A stretch of DNA of 64,000 nucleotides from Candidatus Electrothrix scaldis (GTDB lineage: Bacteria; Desulfobacterota; Desulfobulbia; Desulfobulbales; Desulfobulbaceae): positions 1,178,001 to 1,242,000 of the forward strand of contig CP138355.1 of NCBI GenBank assembly GCA_033584155.1. Reading direction: 5' to 3'. Below, one piece after another: positions 8,877-17,573 of this stretch. The translations under genes and the position numbers were made by a program. A model generated the notes under the pieces. It did not search any database and was not told the origin of the DNA. It saw only the letters and a program-made list of their open reading frames with translations. Numbering within the stretch: the stretch's first letter is position 1; every line of letters begins with the position of its first letter.

Positions 8877-10778
8877 ATGATGAAAAGCAATACTCGATTA
8901 TTGCAAATTTTTTTGGTTGTGACGGTAGCTGCTCTCCTCCTTTGCTCCTGTGTAGAGAAGAAGTCAGAAGAAAAAACAGAACAGCCTGCCCAGCTTAACG
9001 TACCTGAGAAAAAACAGCGCACTGTTATTGAACCTTCTTTGTTGCCACAACGTTTTCAACGAGCAGGTTATATAGTGAATGATGAAGAAGCGAATGCTAT
9101 GCTTGACAGCGACGCTTCTGATGAATTTCAACTCAAAGTTGGTGCTGATATTACAACTCCTCAGCCAGTGACTTTACGGGATGCAATGAAGGCCCTCGTC
9201 CGAAATAAGAATATGAGCTTGAGCTGGGCCAGTGATGTTAATCAAGATCTTCTTGTGGATGTTGATGTCACAGCTGAGGATAATTTTTATGAAGCTATTG
9301 ATAATATATTACGTCAATTAGATTATTTTCATGAAATTCAAGGGTCTACTCTTGTTGTTAGGTATAGAGAGACAAAGCAATATCATGTTGCTATGCCCTT
9401 TGTGAAGCAGGAGTACAGTGCTTCAATCGGTGGTAATTCATTTGGCAGTGATGTTCGTATTGACAGCAAAGGGAATACTTTTGATATTTGGGAGAATATC
9501 AAAAATAATATTGATAGCCTTATATCAGCATGGAGTGCCACCATAACTACTCCAGACCAAGTAACTCAGAACGATGCTGCAAAAAATGAAGGTAGCGAGG
9601 AAGATGAAGTAGTTGATCTGGCCTCAAGACGGGTATCATCAACGGATTCTAGTTATACCATAGATAAACCCATTGGTTTGGTAACTGTCCATGCTCCAAA
9701 ATCGTTACAGAAAAGAATCAGCGATTATTTGCAAACCCTTGAGCGTGAGCTCTATAAGCAGATTGCGATTGAGGCAAAAATTATAGAAGTGCAGCTGCAA
9801 AATAATTCCTCCCTTGGTATTAACTGGCAGACATTGCTGAAGAACTTGACTTTCAATGGAGCGGCAGCGCGGGCAGATGACTATTATTCTAAAGATAACA
9901 CAGAACTGTACGGTAATGGCACTTCCTTGGACAATACCACTACAGACACAACGACTACGATAAGTAGCTCAACCAATTCTAGCTCATCAGCGAGCGGGAA
10001 TAACGATTCCGTCACGACGGGCAGTTCATCCACGTCAGACAGTTCATCCATGTCGGGGAGTTCATCCACGACCACTACAGGTGTAGACTCAAGTTTACTG
10101 TCTGATTCGGTTTCTGCTCTTAACACATTAACAGATACCGTCACTTCAACTACATCGGCAGCAACGACGCTTGCAACACTTATTACTTCTGGGGGATCTA
10201 ATGTCGCTGCTGCTGCTCTTAGTATAGGTAGCTTTTCCTTTGATAAATTTATAAATGCCTTGAAAGAGCAAGGGAAAACCTCGGTTCTTTCAAATCCTAA
10301 AATTAGTGTGATGAACGGGCAGCCAGCTCTTATTTCAGTAGGTCGCGAGGTTACCTTTATTAACAAAATAGAATCAACGACTGACGATAACGGTAAAACG
10401 ACATTCACGATCAATACAGAGCAGCTTCTTTCTGGCGTAGGTTTGGCTCTCTCTGCTGTGATAAAAAAAGATGACGAAATCGTGATGAATTTAGTTCCGA
10501 TAACATCAGAGCTGTTGGAGCCTATAGAATACGTAACAGTAGGTGACGGAAAAGTTGGCCTCCCTGTTGTAAACAAGCGGGAAATGAGTACAACTGTAAA
10601 GATTAAAAATGGATCAATGCTAGTTGTCGGGGGGCTTATTTCTGAAAGTGAATCAAGTGACGGTGATTTTCTGTTCGGAACGGAAAACATCCCCTATTTA
10701 AAATATCTATTTGGTTATGAAGAAAAGCAGCACTCCAAGCGAGAATTGATAATTCTCCTGAGGCCACGTATTATTTAA
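8877..10778 (+). CDS. MshL/PilQ-like outer-membrane secretin
   Basis: Forms the outer-membrane channel through which the pilus exits. The N-terminus is a lipoprotein signal ending in LLLCSC, followed by an STN domain (about residues 85-160, LRDAMKALVRNKNMSLSW) and an N1-like module (about 260-300). The secretin domain occupies about 290-633 with VLSNPKISVMNGQPALISVG, SGVGLALSAVIKKDDEIVMN and the terminal TENIPYLKYLFGYEEK...ELIILLRPRII pattern. This domain order is that of MSHA-type MshL rather than canonical PilQ. A serine/threonine-rich insertion of about 60 residues (about 350-410) interrupts the start of the secretin domain. It follows the AMIN/TPR gene by 56 bp. Confidence 0.88.
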   Translation: MMKSNTRLLQIFLVVTVAALLLCSCVEKKSEEKTEQPAQLNVPEKKQRTVIEPSLLPQRFQRAGYIVNDEEANAMLDSDASDEFQLKVGADITTPQPVTLRDAMKALVRNKNMSLSWASDVNQDLLVDVDVTAEDNFYEAIDNILRQLDYFHEIQGSTLVVRYRETKQYHVAMPFVKQEYSASIGGNSFGSDVRIDSKGNTFDIWENIKNNIDSLISAWSATITTPDQVTQNDAAKNEGSEEDEVVDLASRRVSSTDSSYTIDKPIGLVTVHAPKSLQKRISDYLQTLERELYKQIAIEAKIIEVQLQNNSSLGINWQTLLKNLTFNGAAARADDYYSKDNTELYGNGTSLDNTTTDTTTTISSSTNSSSSASGNNDSVTTGSSSTSDSSSMSGSSSTTTTGVDSSLLSDSVSALNTLTDTVTSTTSAATTLATLITSGGSNVAAAALSIGSFSFDKFINALKEQGKTSVLSNPKISVMNGQPALISVGREVTFINKIESTTDDNGKTTFTINTEQLLSGVGLALSAVIKKDDEIVMNLVPITSELLEPIEYVTVGDGKVGLPVVNKREMSTTVKIKNGSMLVVGGLISESESSDGDFLFGTENIPYLKYLFGYEEKQHSKRELIILLRPRII

Positions 10779-10841
10779 TGTGACTGGAGTCTGGTTGAGA
10801 TAAGGAACAAGGTTATTTTTCACTCTATTTGGGAGTAGCGT

Positions 10842-11873
10842 ATGAACCTGCTGAAATACATATCCATAGGGATAGTATTGGTTGGTGCAATCACTGGTTG
10901 CGGAAAGAATACTGTTGAGACGTTAATGGTTCCTGCCCAGGTTGATCCTAATGGTCGCGGGAAAGGTATGTCTGTTGTTGTTTTACCTTTTGCAGACTAC
11001 AGCAACGGAGATAATATTGCTTCGGCCTTTCGTCGAAATATATTGATCACCGAATCTTTGACAGATAATCTCACAAGTAATGGATTTCGTCTAACGGTAC
11101 AGGAAGATGTTTTCCAGTACTTACTTGAGCAAGAGATTGTTAGTATAGCGCCATATAATGATGTAGGCTCAGCTTCTGTTGTTCATGAGATACAGGACCC
11201 TGATTGGTCTAATGTAATGAAAGAAAAGCTCAAAGGGTATGTTGAGCACATGAATATCGGAAGTAATTCATCACGCCCTGATGGTCCAGGTACGCACGGT
11301 CTTAGCGGGCAGGAAGTTGTTAAAATTGGAAGACATTTTGGGGTAGATTATATAATTCGTGGCCGTATTCTTGAATTTAGGACCAGGCAGGAGCATACTT
11401 GGGCACCGTGGAAACGAGGTATACTTCCGTTTGCTATTGGTACCACAAGTAGAATGGCTTTTGGATTTGCGGATTCTGAGCGATATGATAACTGGGATAA
11501 CCTTCTTGCTGGTGGTACTTGGGGGACAGTTGTTGGGGCCAGTGCCAATAATCCTTGGGATCCTGATAGTTCGACAAGCTTTATGGGAATCAGTGGCGGT
11601 AGCGGAGCAAATACTATAGCTTGGGCTGCTGCCGGGGCTATGCTTGGTGATATGGCCCAACATGGTGGGCGAGTTGATCAGGCTGTTGTCCAGATGCGTA
11701 TTTGGGTACAAAGTGCATATGATGCAAGTGTAGTATGGACGAATCGAGTTGATGTAAGAGTCGCACCGGAATCCGTCCTTGCTGATAACCAGTACGATAC
11801 ACTTTTTGAGCAGGCAATCAGAAAGGCAACAACAGCTCTTATGGATAATTTTGTGTTGTACGGTCTTCCCTAA
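10842..11873 (+). CDS. Lipoprotein of unknown function, last gene of pil operon
   Basis: A 343-residue lipoprotein with the lipobox LVGAITGC and acylated cysteine near residue 20. The segment MSVVVLPFADYSNGDNIASA resembles the opening strand of CsgG/FlgT-like periplasmic domains that handle outer-membrane secretion or pilotin roles, and a later block (YIIRGRILEFRT) fits the same fold. A glycine-rich stretch (about 240-270) could form a hairpin or membrane-inserted loop, as in CsgG-type pores. Co-direction with the secretin (64 bp apart) and a terminator directly after it suggest a function in secretin assembly, but this is inference and I do not recognise a named family. Confidence 0.6.
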   Translation: MNLLKYISIGIVLVGAITGCGKNTVETLMVPAQVDPNGRGKGMSVVVLPFADYSNGDNIASAFRRNILITESLTDNLTSNGFRLTVQEDVFQYLLEQEIVSIAPYNDVGSASVVHEIQDPDWSNVMKEKLKGYVEHMNIGSNSSRPDGPGTHGLSGQEVVKIGRHFGVDYIIRGRILEFRTRQEHTWAPWKRGILPFAIGTTSRMAFGFADSERYDNWDNLLAGGTWGTVVGASANNPWDPDSSTSFMGISGGSGANTIAWAAAGAMLGDMAQHGGRVDQAVVQMRIWVQSAYDASVVWTNRVDVRVAPESVLADNQYDTLFEQAIRKATTALMDNFVLYGLP

Positions 11874-11890
11874 AAGGCAAAATGCTTAAT

Positions 11891-11932
11891 AAAAAAATCC
11901 CGGGCAGCTGATAGCTTCCCGGGATTTTTTTT
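11891..11932. terminator. Bidirectional rho-independent terminator
   Basis: AATCCCGGG and CCCGGGATT arms flank a short loop that itself contains AGCT/AGCT, with an A-run on the left and a T-run on the right. It can terminate the pil operon on the plus strand and secB on the minus strand. Confidence 0.9.
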
Positions 11933-11969
11933 GGTGGTAAGGTAGGTTGCGTGCTCCGTAGGGAGGAAT

Positions 11970-12434
11970 CTAGGCATCCTTTTGTTGGTTTTGTGCCTTT
12001 TCGTACAGGGCCACAAAATTAATGGGATCCATAAGGAAAGGCATAAAACCTCCATCAACAGAAAGCTGTGAGGCTACTTGGCGGGTAAAGGGGAAGAGCA
12101 TCAGAGGACAGTCAACAGCCAGAACCCGTTGAATATGTTCTTCGGGTATATTTTTGAGCAGAAAAATAGCTGCATGCTCGAGCTCAAGCACGAACATAAC
12201 AGTGTCCTCAGTCTTTTGATCAAGTACCTTAGCCGTAATAGCAATAGTGACCTCGTAATGATCGTCATCGACTTTTTTATTACCAAGGCGCAAGTTAAAA
12301 TCCACCTTGGGCTCTTGAGCTTGAGGAAGAAAAATCTGTGGTGCATTAGGATTCTCAAAAGAGAGATCCTTAACATAAATTTTTTGCATGCGGAAAACAG
12401 GAATATTCTGATGCTCGACCTTTTCTTCTGTCAT
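11970..12434 (-). CDS. secB: Protein-export chaperone SecB
   Basis: Cytosolic tetrameric chaperone that holds unfolded preproteins and hands them to SecA. The 154 residues show the SecB core: FRMQKIYVKDLSFENPNAP, the NLRLGNKKVDDDHYEV beta strand, a VLELEHAAIF segment and FPFTRQVASQLSVDGGF MPFLMDPINF toward the C-terminus. AAGGAA precedes the ATG at an appropriate distance. Finding SecB outside the classical proteobacterial classes is known for related lineages. It is a monocistron between two terminated transcripts. Confidence 0.93.
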   Translation of the reverse strand: MTEEKVEHQNIPVFRMQKIYVKDLSFENPNAPQIFLPQAQEPKVDFNLRLGNKKVDDDHYEVTIAITAKVLDQKTEDTVMFVLELEHAAIFLLKNIPEEHIQRVLAVDCPLMLFPFTRQVASQLSVDGGFMPFLMDPINFVALYEKAQNQQKDA

Positions 12435-12697
12435 TTTATTTCCTTTTTTGCGGAATGTTATATAGCTTGTAAGTTTATGCTGCTAAAAGGCAGCAACGGT
12501 TAGGTTAACTATTTCATAGGTCACACATTACCCGATGGACCAGTTGAAATTTGTACTTTGGCATTAAACCATTAAGTGCCTTTGAGCTCAAGGGAATTTC
12601 TGCATGGGCCTTACGCTTACCTTGGCCTTATGTGATTTCAGGGGGAAATTGTAAATGAATATATGCCTAGAAAACAGGTTGTTGATTGTTTGGAACG

Positions 12698-13525
12698 ATG
12701 GAAATTCGTGGTAAAAATGCGCTGGTGCTGGGAGCCAGCAGAGGCGTGGGAAGGAGTATTGCGAGGACATTGGCTCAGGAAGGAATGCGCCTTTTTCTTC
12801 CCTGGTTTGACTGGCCCGACTCTTGTCGGGAAATGGAAGCGGAGTTTGCAGAACTGAGGGCAGAGCATGTTACTCTGGAGGTAGATCTGTGCCAGCCTAG
12901 CAGCATAAAAAAAATGGTTGAGCGCATCAAGAACGATTTTGGTTCACTTCAGGTTTTCGTAAATAATATAGAGCGTGGGGGGATGCCCGTGCTTCATGGG
13001 AGCTATCACCTTCCAGCGAATGCAGAGCAGTGGCAGTTGGAGATGGAAACGACGCTACATGCTAAATGGCTGGTTTTTGATCAGTGCCTTCCCTTGCTCA
13101 GACTGGCTGAACAGGCTGTGGTTGTGAACATCTCCTCTATTGCCGCAATAACAGGCCGTGTTGGGCCGGCAGGCTTACTCTTTAATGATGGGTATGCAGC
13201 TGCTAACAGAGGAGTTTCCTCCCTGACAGAGACCTGGGCAAGGCTAGGGGCGCCTGCTATCCGTGTCAACGAATTGATGTTAGGACTGGTGGACTCTAGG
13301 CATGGTCCAGGGACCCGCGGCTGGGAATTGCTTAGCGCGTCTGACAGGGAGCAGCTCATGAAGCATACTCTTTTACAGCGAACGGGGGGGGCTGATGAGG
13401 TCGCTCAAGCGGTTCTCTTTCTTGTCCGGGATGCTGATTTTATGACAGGTGCTTGCCTTAGAATGGATGGGGGGTTTGTCCTAGGGGCGGAACAGGTTCC
13501 TGATATGCCGGATGGGGCTCTCTGA
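12698..13525 (+). CDS. Atypical short-chain dehydrogenase/reductase
   Basis: Rossmann-fold SDR protein. The NAD(P)-binding motif GASRGVGRSIA is near residue 14, the N-N motif region is VNNIERGG instead of NNAG, and the catalytic serine lies in VNISSIAA. The active-site YxxxK is present as YAAAN (in DGYAAANRGVSS), so the catalytic lysine is replaced by asparagine. The C-terminal FMTGACLRMDGGF is the usual SDR substrate/dinucleotide element. I use the ATG at 12698 because GGAA precedes it; an in-frame TTG at 12686 is less likely. Substrate unknown; it may be a non-catalytic or altered-mechanism member. Confidence 0.8.
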   Translation: MEIRGKNALVLGASRGVGRSIARTLAQEGMRLFLPWFDWPDSCREMEAEFAELRAEHVTLEVDLCQPSSIKKMVERIKNDFGSLQVFVNNIERGGMPVLHGSYHLPANAEQWQLEMETTLHAKWLVFDQCLPLLRLAEQAVVVNISSIAAITGRVGPAGLLFNDGYAAANRGVSSLTETWARLGAPAIRVNELMLGLVDSRHGPGTRGWELLSASDREQLMKHTLLQRTGGADEVAQAVLFLVRDADFMTGACLRMDGGFVLGAEQVPDMPDGAL

Positions 13526-13590
13526 TAATACCTGGATTCAGGATGTTGAATGAGCCCCAGTATGAGTATTTTGGTCAGAGATTTACGAGG

Positions 13591-14421
13591 TTATGGAGTG
13601 TTTTGAAGAATTTCAGGATAATAATGAGAGATTCCTTCCAAAATTCCAGCGCTGTAACAGCCGTTCATTCCCTGGAAGCCACCTTGAGCAAGGTAAAGAA
13701 GTGATTCATTTCCAGCCGCTGTCGCCATTTCCAGTGCTTTGTCAACCACCTCTTTCCTGGCGTTAGCCACTAAAACAGCCGGAATCGTACTGGTGAGGAC
13801 TTCCAAGTCGTTACCACTGTCTCCAGAGAAAATCATCTCGTCAAGCGAGTAACCGAACTGGTGTCGCATAAATTGCAGAGCCTGATATTTATCTGCACGA
13901 GCAGGAAGAATGTCCAGGAGCTCTTGGTCTGCAACTTCATCATGGCTCCAGATGAGTGAGGCTCGAATTCCCTCCTGCTCCAAAAAAGAATGAATAGAGC
14001 GGGTCAGCTTGGCTTGATTTGCACCTGCATCCACATAATAACTGAGCTTAAAACGAGTTTGTTTCTCATTTTCTTGTTTTGTCAAACCTTGTATCCCCCT
14101 CAAAAGGTCAGGCAGGGGGCTGTTAGGCTGATACCATTCTTTGCTCAGGAGAGTATCCCAGTTTTTATCATGTTGCCATTCCCCCTGAATGCGATGGCAA
14201 ATAGTGGTTCCTACATCAGCAATAAGAACATCTGGAAAAGGTATGGCAAATTCTTTGATCGCCTTCTCTGTGAGTTGAATGCTGCGTCCTGTGACATAGG
14301 CAGTCTGAACACGAGGATCCTTTGCTAAAGCTGCAAAGGAGGGGCGGGCTTCGGGAGATTCCTCTTGCGGGCCATTAGGTAAGAGCGTCCGGTCGAGATC
14401 TGTACAGATAAGCAGCTTCAT
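13591..14421 (-). CDS. Sucrose-6-phosphate phosphatase (HAD superfamily)
   Basis: Removes phosphate from sucrose-6-phosphate, the last step of sucrose synthesis. The HAD motif I is intact (CTDLDRTLLP, DxDxT), followed by VTGRS (motif II), the cap domain with KLSYYVD, the lysine in ARADKYQALQF and GDSGNDLEVL as motif IV. The length (276 residues) matches the S6PP/Cof-like group. Its start overlaps the stop of the synthase gene by 4 bp (ATGA), which indicates translational coupling and supports the substrate assignment. Confidence 0.87.
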   Translation of the reverse strand: MKLLICTDLDRTLLPNGPQEESPEARPSFAALAKDPRVQTAYVTGRSIQLTEKAIKEFAIPFPDVLIADVGTTICHRIQGEWQHDKNWDTLLSKEWYQPNSPLPDLLRGIQGLTKQENEKQTRFKLSYYVDAGANQAKLTRSIHSFLEQEGIRASLIWSHDEVADQELLDILPARADKYQALQFMRHQFGYSLDEMIFSGDSGNDLEVLTSTIPAVLVANARKEVVDKALEMATAAGNESLLYLAQGGFQGMNGCYSAGILEGISHYYPEILQNTP

Positions 14422-16580
14422 ATGCTGGCCTCCAACGGATTTTCATCATTTTTATTAAGAAAATGATAATGCTTAATGCCTTCGATGATTCCATATGCGT
14501 AGGGGGCATCGGCAAAATATACACCTTCCAACTCATCAATGTTAGATAATTCTTCATGATGGCGGTTGCCAGCTACTACAGCTCGTGTATTTCCGCGCAT
14601 CATATCTTCATCCGCACCAGAACCACCAGCGACCAGGATGTTTTCCAGATTTATTTCAAGACGATGCGCAACATAGCGCAAGGCGAGACCTTTTGACGCG
14701 CGGATCGGAACAATATCCAGGTACTGCCCAAAGGACAGGGTCAAATTGACAGTCTGATCATGTTGTCGGAGATAGACATTGAGTTCATCTACAGAAGGTG
14801 CTTTCTCCTCATCGTAAAAATAAGAAAGTTTAAATTCTCCCTGTCTGTCTCGTGGCTGCAAACGAAGCCCTGGTGTATGAGCTAAGAGCCTTTTTAGAGT
14901 CATAGGCATCCAAAGGTAGTCTAGGTGTCGGTGCCAAGTTAGATCAGGGATGAGGTTCCGGCCATAGTAGATTGAGGTTCCAAGGCTGGTTATGAGGATA
15001 TCGGGCCGGGGAATTTTTTTCTGCACTAAAATAGCCAGGGCAGAATCACGTGAACGTCCCGTGGCAATGCCAAAGAGTAGATTTTTTCTGTTATTTCTTA
15101 TCAGCTGGATCAGTTCCTTGCGACCGGCAGAACTTCCTATAAGATTCTGATCCAGGTCAGAGAAAACAGCTTTGGTAGCGGGCTTAACCTTTTTCTGGTA
15201 GGGCTCTTTGCGTTCAAGAACAGGCTTTACTTCAACCAGTGGGCGAACTTGCTGCAAGTATTTTTTAACATGGGCATGCCAGGAGTAATGTTTTTTCACC
15301 CCTTCCAATCCGTTTCGTTGGAGAGCCTTCCAGAACTGTTGATCGCTAAGGACCCGAATGAGATATTGGGCAAGCTGTTTTTCATCAAGAGGGTCAAAAA
15401 GGAGCCCATTTTTGCAATTTTCAATTATATCTACCGGGCCACCATTCTCTGTCGCAAGTAAGGGGCAACCAGTTGCTGCGGCCTCCAGTAAGGTCAAGCC
15501 AAAGGGTTCTGTTAATGCAGGGTTCACAAAGACACCACCGGAAGCCGCGCACATGCGGTATATCTCCGCCACCTCTTCGGCCTTATGGTGTTTAGGCAAG
15601 GCCACCTTGCCGTAGAGATCATAGAGGTCGATAAGGAGAAGAAGTTCTTTGATAACCTCCTGAGATCCTTCATCCATGTCGCAGATGTCATCGCGATTTC
15701 CAGCAATAATAACTAGGTTTGCTATTTTACGAAGCCGGGTTGACTGGCCATAGGCATGAAGCAGGGTTTTAATATTTTTGCGCTCATCTGGTCTTGATAG
15801 AGCAAGAATGATTGGCCTTTTTTCTTTGCGTAGAAAAGGACGAACTGCCTTGAGGAAGGAAGATTTTTTTTGTTGGGTTGGAGGGTGAAATTGTTCGAGG
15901 TCGGCACCTGGTGGGATAACCACCATTTTGTCAGGATGGTAGAAATCATAGAGCTCATATTGATCTTCTATCTCATTGCGGGTACTGGTCACGACAAGCT
16001 TTGCTGTTGCCAGGATTTCTTCCTCAGCCTCAATCCGTCGGGAGATGTTATAGCGGGACTCTATTTCTTCTTTTTGCATGCCTGCTGCAAGCAGGCGGAG
16101 TTTTTTATCTCTCCCCAAAGAGTGGCCAGTGTGAATGAGTGGTATACCAGTCAGGTGCGAGAGGCGGGTACCAACAGAACCGGCATCAGCATAGTGGGAA
16201 TGGAGAATGTTCGGGAAATGATCTTGTTCTTGAAAAAAAGCCAGGAGGTTATCAGCAAAGATGTCTAGGTACTCCCAGAGTTTTTCTTTACGGGTGTATC
16301 CTTCAGTGCCGATATTAATGCGAATAATCCGTGCGCACTCGTTCAGTGATTCCACGGTTTGAGCATAGTCCTCACTCACGGCTTCGTCAACAATGCGCTG
16401 GGTGATAAGATCAACCCGGGCCACATCTTTATGCTGTCCCAGGGCATAGGCTAAGTCACGGACATAGCGGGTTTGACCGCCGGTGTCAGGATCTCGTCCT
16501 AATTCGAGATCATTTCCACGAATTAACCCATGAATACTTATGAGGGCAATGTAAAGTCCTTTTTCTTCTTTTTTTGACAT
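14418..16580 (-). CDS. Sucrose-phosphate synthase with C-terminal phosphatase-like domain
   Basis: Transfers glucose from a nucleotide sugar to fructose-6-phosphate. The N-terminal glycosyltransferase part shows SIHGLIRG, DTGGQTRYVRDLA and HSHYADAG, and the GT4 donor-site E-x7-E motif occurs in PALTEPFGLTLLEAAATG. A second, HAD-like domain begins near residue 485 with AVFSDLDQNLIGS, where the DxDxT threonine is Asn, suggesting weak or no phosphatase activity; the separate downstream gene supplies the intact one. ATG 16580 is preferred over a GTG at 16619 because GGGGAG lies 7 bp upstream. Sucrose commonly acts as a compatible solute in bacteria, so a salt-stress role is plausible (inference). 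Confidence 0.9.
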   Translation of the reverse strand: MSKKEEKGLYIALISIHGLIRGNDLELGRDPDTGGQTRYVRDLAYALGQHKDVARVDLITQRIVDEAVSEDYAQTVESLNECARIIRINIGTEGYTRKEKLWEYLDIFADNLLAFFQEQDHFPNILHSHYADAGSVGTRLSHLTGIPLIHTGHSLGRDKKLRLLAAGMQKEEIESRYNISRRIEAEEEILATAKLVVTSTRNEIEDQYELYDFYHPDKMVVIPPGADLEQFHPPTQQKKSSFLKAVRPFLRKEKRPIILALSRPDERKNIKTLLHAYGQSTRLRKIANLVIIAGNRDDICDMDEGSQEVIKELLLLIDLYDLYGKVALPKHHKAEEVAEIYRMCAASGGVFVNPALTEPFGLTLLEAAATGCPLLATENGGPVDIIENCKNGLLFDPLDEKQLAQYLIRVLSDQQFWKALQRNGLEGVKKHYSWHAHVKKYLQQVRPLVEVKPVLERKEPYQKKVKPATKAVFSDLDQNLIGSSAGRKELIQLIRNNRKNLLFGIATGRSRDSALAILVQKKIPRPDILITSLGTSIYYGRNLIPDLTWHRHLDYLWMPMTLKRLLAHTPGLRLQPRDRQGEFKLSYFYDEEKAPSVDELNVYLRQHDQTVNLTLSFGQYLDIVPIRASKGLALRYVAHRLEINLENILVAGGSGADEDMMRGNTRAVVAGNRHHEELSNIDELEGVYFADAPYAYGIIEGIKHYHFLNKNDENPLEASI

Positions 16581-16619
16581 GGTTATCTCCCCATACCTAC
16601 TTTCGTAGCTATGCTTCAC

Positions 16620-17192
16620 TCATTTTTTAAAGAAGCCGCTGCTATCGCCTGGTTTAACTGCCCATGCTTTTTCCGGTGTGGGTTGAGTTACCTCCGGCCA
16701 AATTCCTGGCTGTGGATCAGCTCCTTCTTGCGCCGCAGGAGGAGGTGATGAATCATTGATAACCGGCTTTCTGCGAATTTCTCTGCCCTTGATTTCGTAG
16801 CAGAATTCAATGGGAATTCCATTCGGATCAAAGGAATAGACAGAGTGAATAAAATCATGGTCGATCATATCGGAACAGGCAAAACCTGCGGCTTCCAGCT
16901 TATCTTTAAGAGCCCAAACTTCTTCTTGGGAGTCCAGCTCAAAGGCTATATGATCAAAAACACGGGGACCAGAAATAGGCTGTCCGTGCAACTTCTTGGC
17001 TATGGGTTCGGCTCCGTCCCACTCAAAAAAGGCCAAGCAACTCTGCTCATCAATTTCAAAGAAATATTGGCGAAAGTCACCTTCGCCAAAACCGTGGATT
17101 AATCGCATTCCCATAAGATCCCGCCAGAAACGGATGGTTGCCTCCATATCCGCAGTCACTAAGGCCAAGTGATTAATCCCTCTAAATTTCAT
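16620..17192 (-). CDS. VOC-superfamily (glyoxalase/dioxygenase-like) protein
   Basis: A 190-residue protein with a vicinal-oxygen-chelate fold: GINHLALVTADMEATIRFW at the start gives the first metal-ligand histidine, HIAFELDSQEE and the later PNGIPIEFCYE supply the second half of the beta-alpha-beta modules and the conserved glutamate. A proline-rich tail of about 50 residues follows. It lies 40 bp upstream of the sucrose-phosphate synthase start on the same strand, so it probably heads that operon. Substrate cannot be told from sequence; lactoylglutathione lyase is one possibility among many. Confidence 0.8.
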   Translation of the reverse strand: MKFRGINHLALVTADMEATIRFWRDLMGMRLIHGFGEGDFRQYFFEIDEQSCLAFFEWDGAEPIAKKLHGQPISGPRVFDHIAFELDSQEEVWALKDKLEAAGFACSDMIDHDFIHSVYSFDPNGIPIEFCYEIKGREIRRKPVINDSSPPPAAQEGADPQPGIWPEVTQPTPEKAWAVKPGDSSGFFKK

Positions 17193-17573
17193 TCTATGTC
17201 CTTTTGGTCAGTCTCCCCCTAAGGAAGCTCATCTTCCACGGGAGAACTCTTGTGTTCTCTCTGTAAGGCTAGTTGCCTTGTGTTCAATGAGGAAAAATAT
17301 AGCATACCCCCGGCAGGGAAGCAACAGGGGAAGGACAGGGGAAGGGAGAATGAGGGAAGGGGCGGGTTTGGAGGAAAAATGTGAGAATGAAGAAAAGGAT
17401 ATGGAGCTACATCGCAGAATGCGATTGAGGTGAGAAGAAATGAAAGAAAGATAAAAAGGTGTAACCTCAGAATTCTCAGGAGAGTAACAAGGAATTGATA
17501 TTGCCCCTTTGCAGAAGCCCACCCTCTAGTTTAGAGTAGGCAGGCGCTCTGCAATTATGTTGCTACGTTTGTA
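17193..17573. other. Intergenic, no gene recognised
   Basis: 381 bp between the VOC gene start and the zinc-ribbon gene stop. It is purine-rich on the plus strand with repeated GGGGAAGG blocks. A 97-codon minus-strand reading frame here has low-complexity composition, no ribosome-binding site and no recognisable domain, so it is not called. Confidence 0.4.

Noticed and set aside
9884..10690. 268-codon minus-strand frame over the secretin
   Set aside because: Mirror of the Ser/Thr-rich and secretin coding sequence; no start signal or domain.
17229..17522. 97-codon minus-strand frame in the gap after the VOC gene
   Set aside because: Low-complexity composition from a purine-rich stretch, no ribosome-binding site, no domain.
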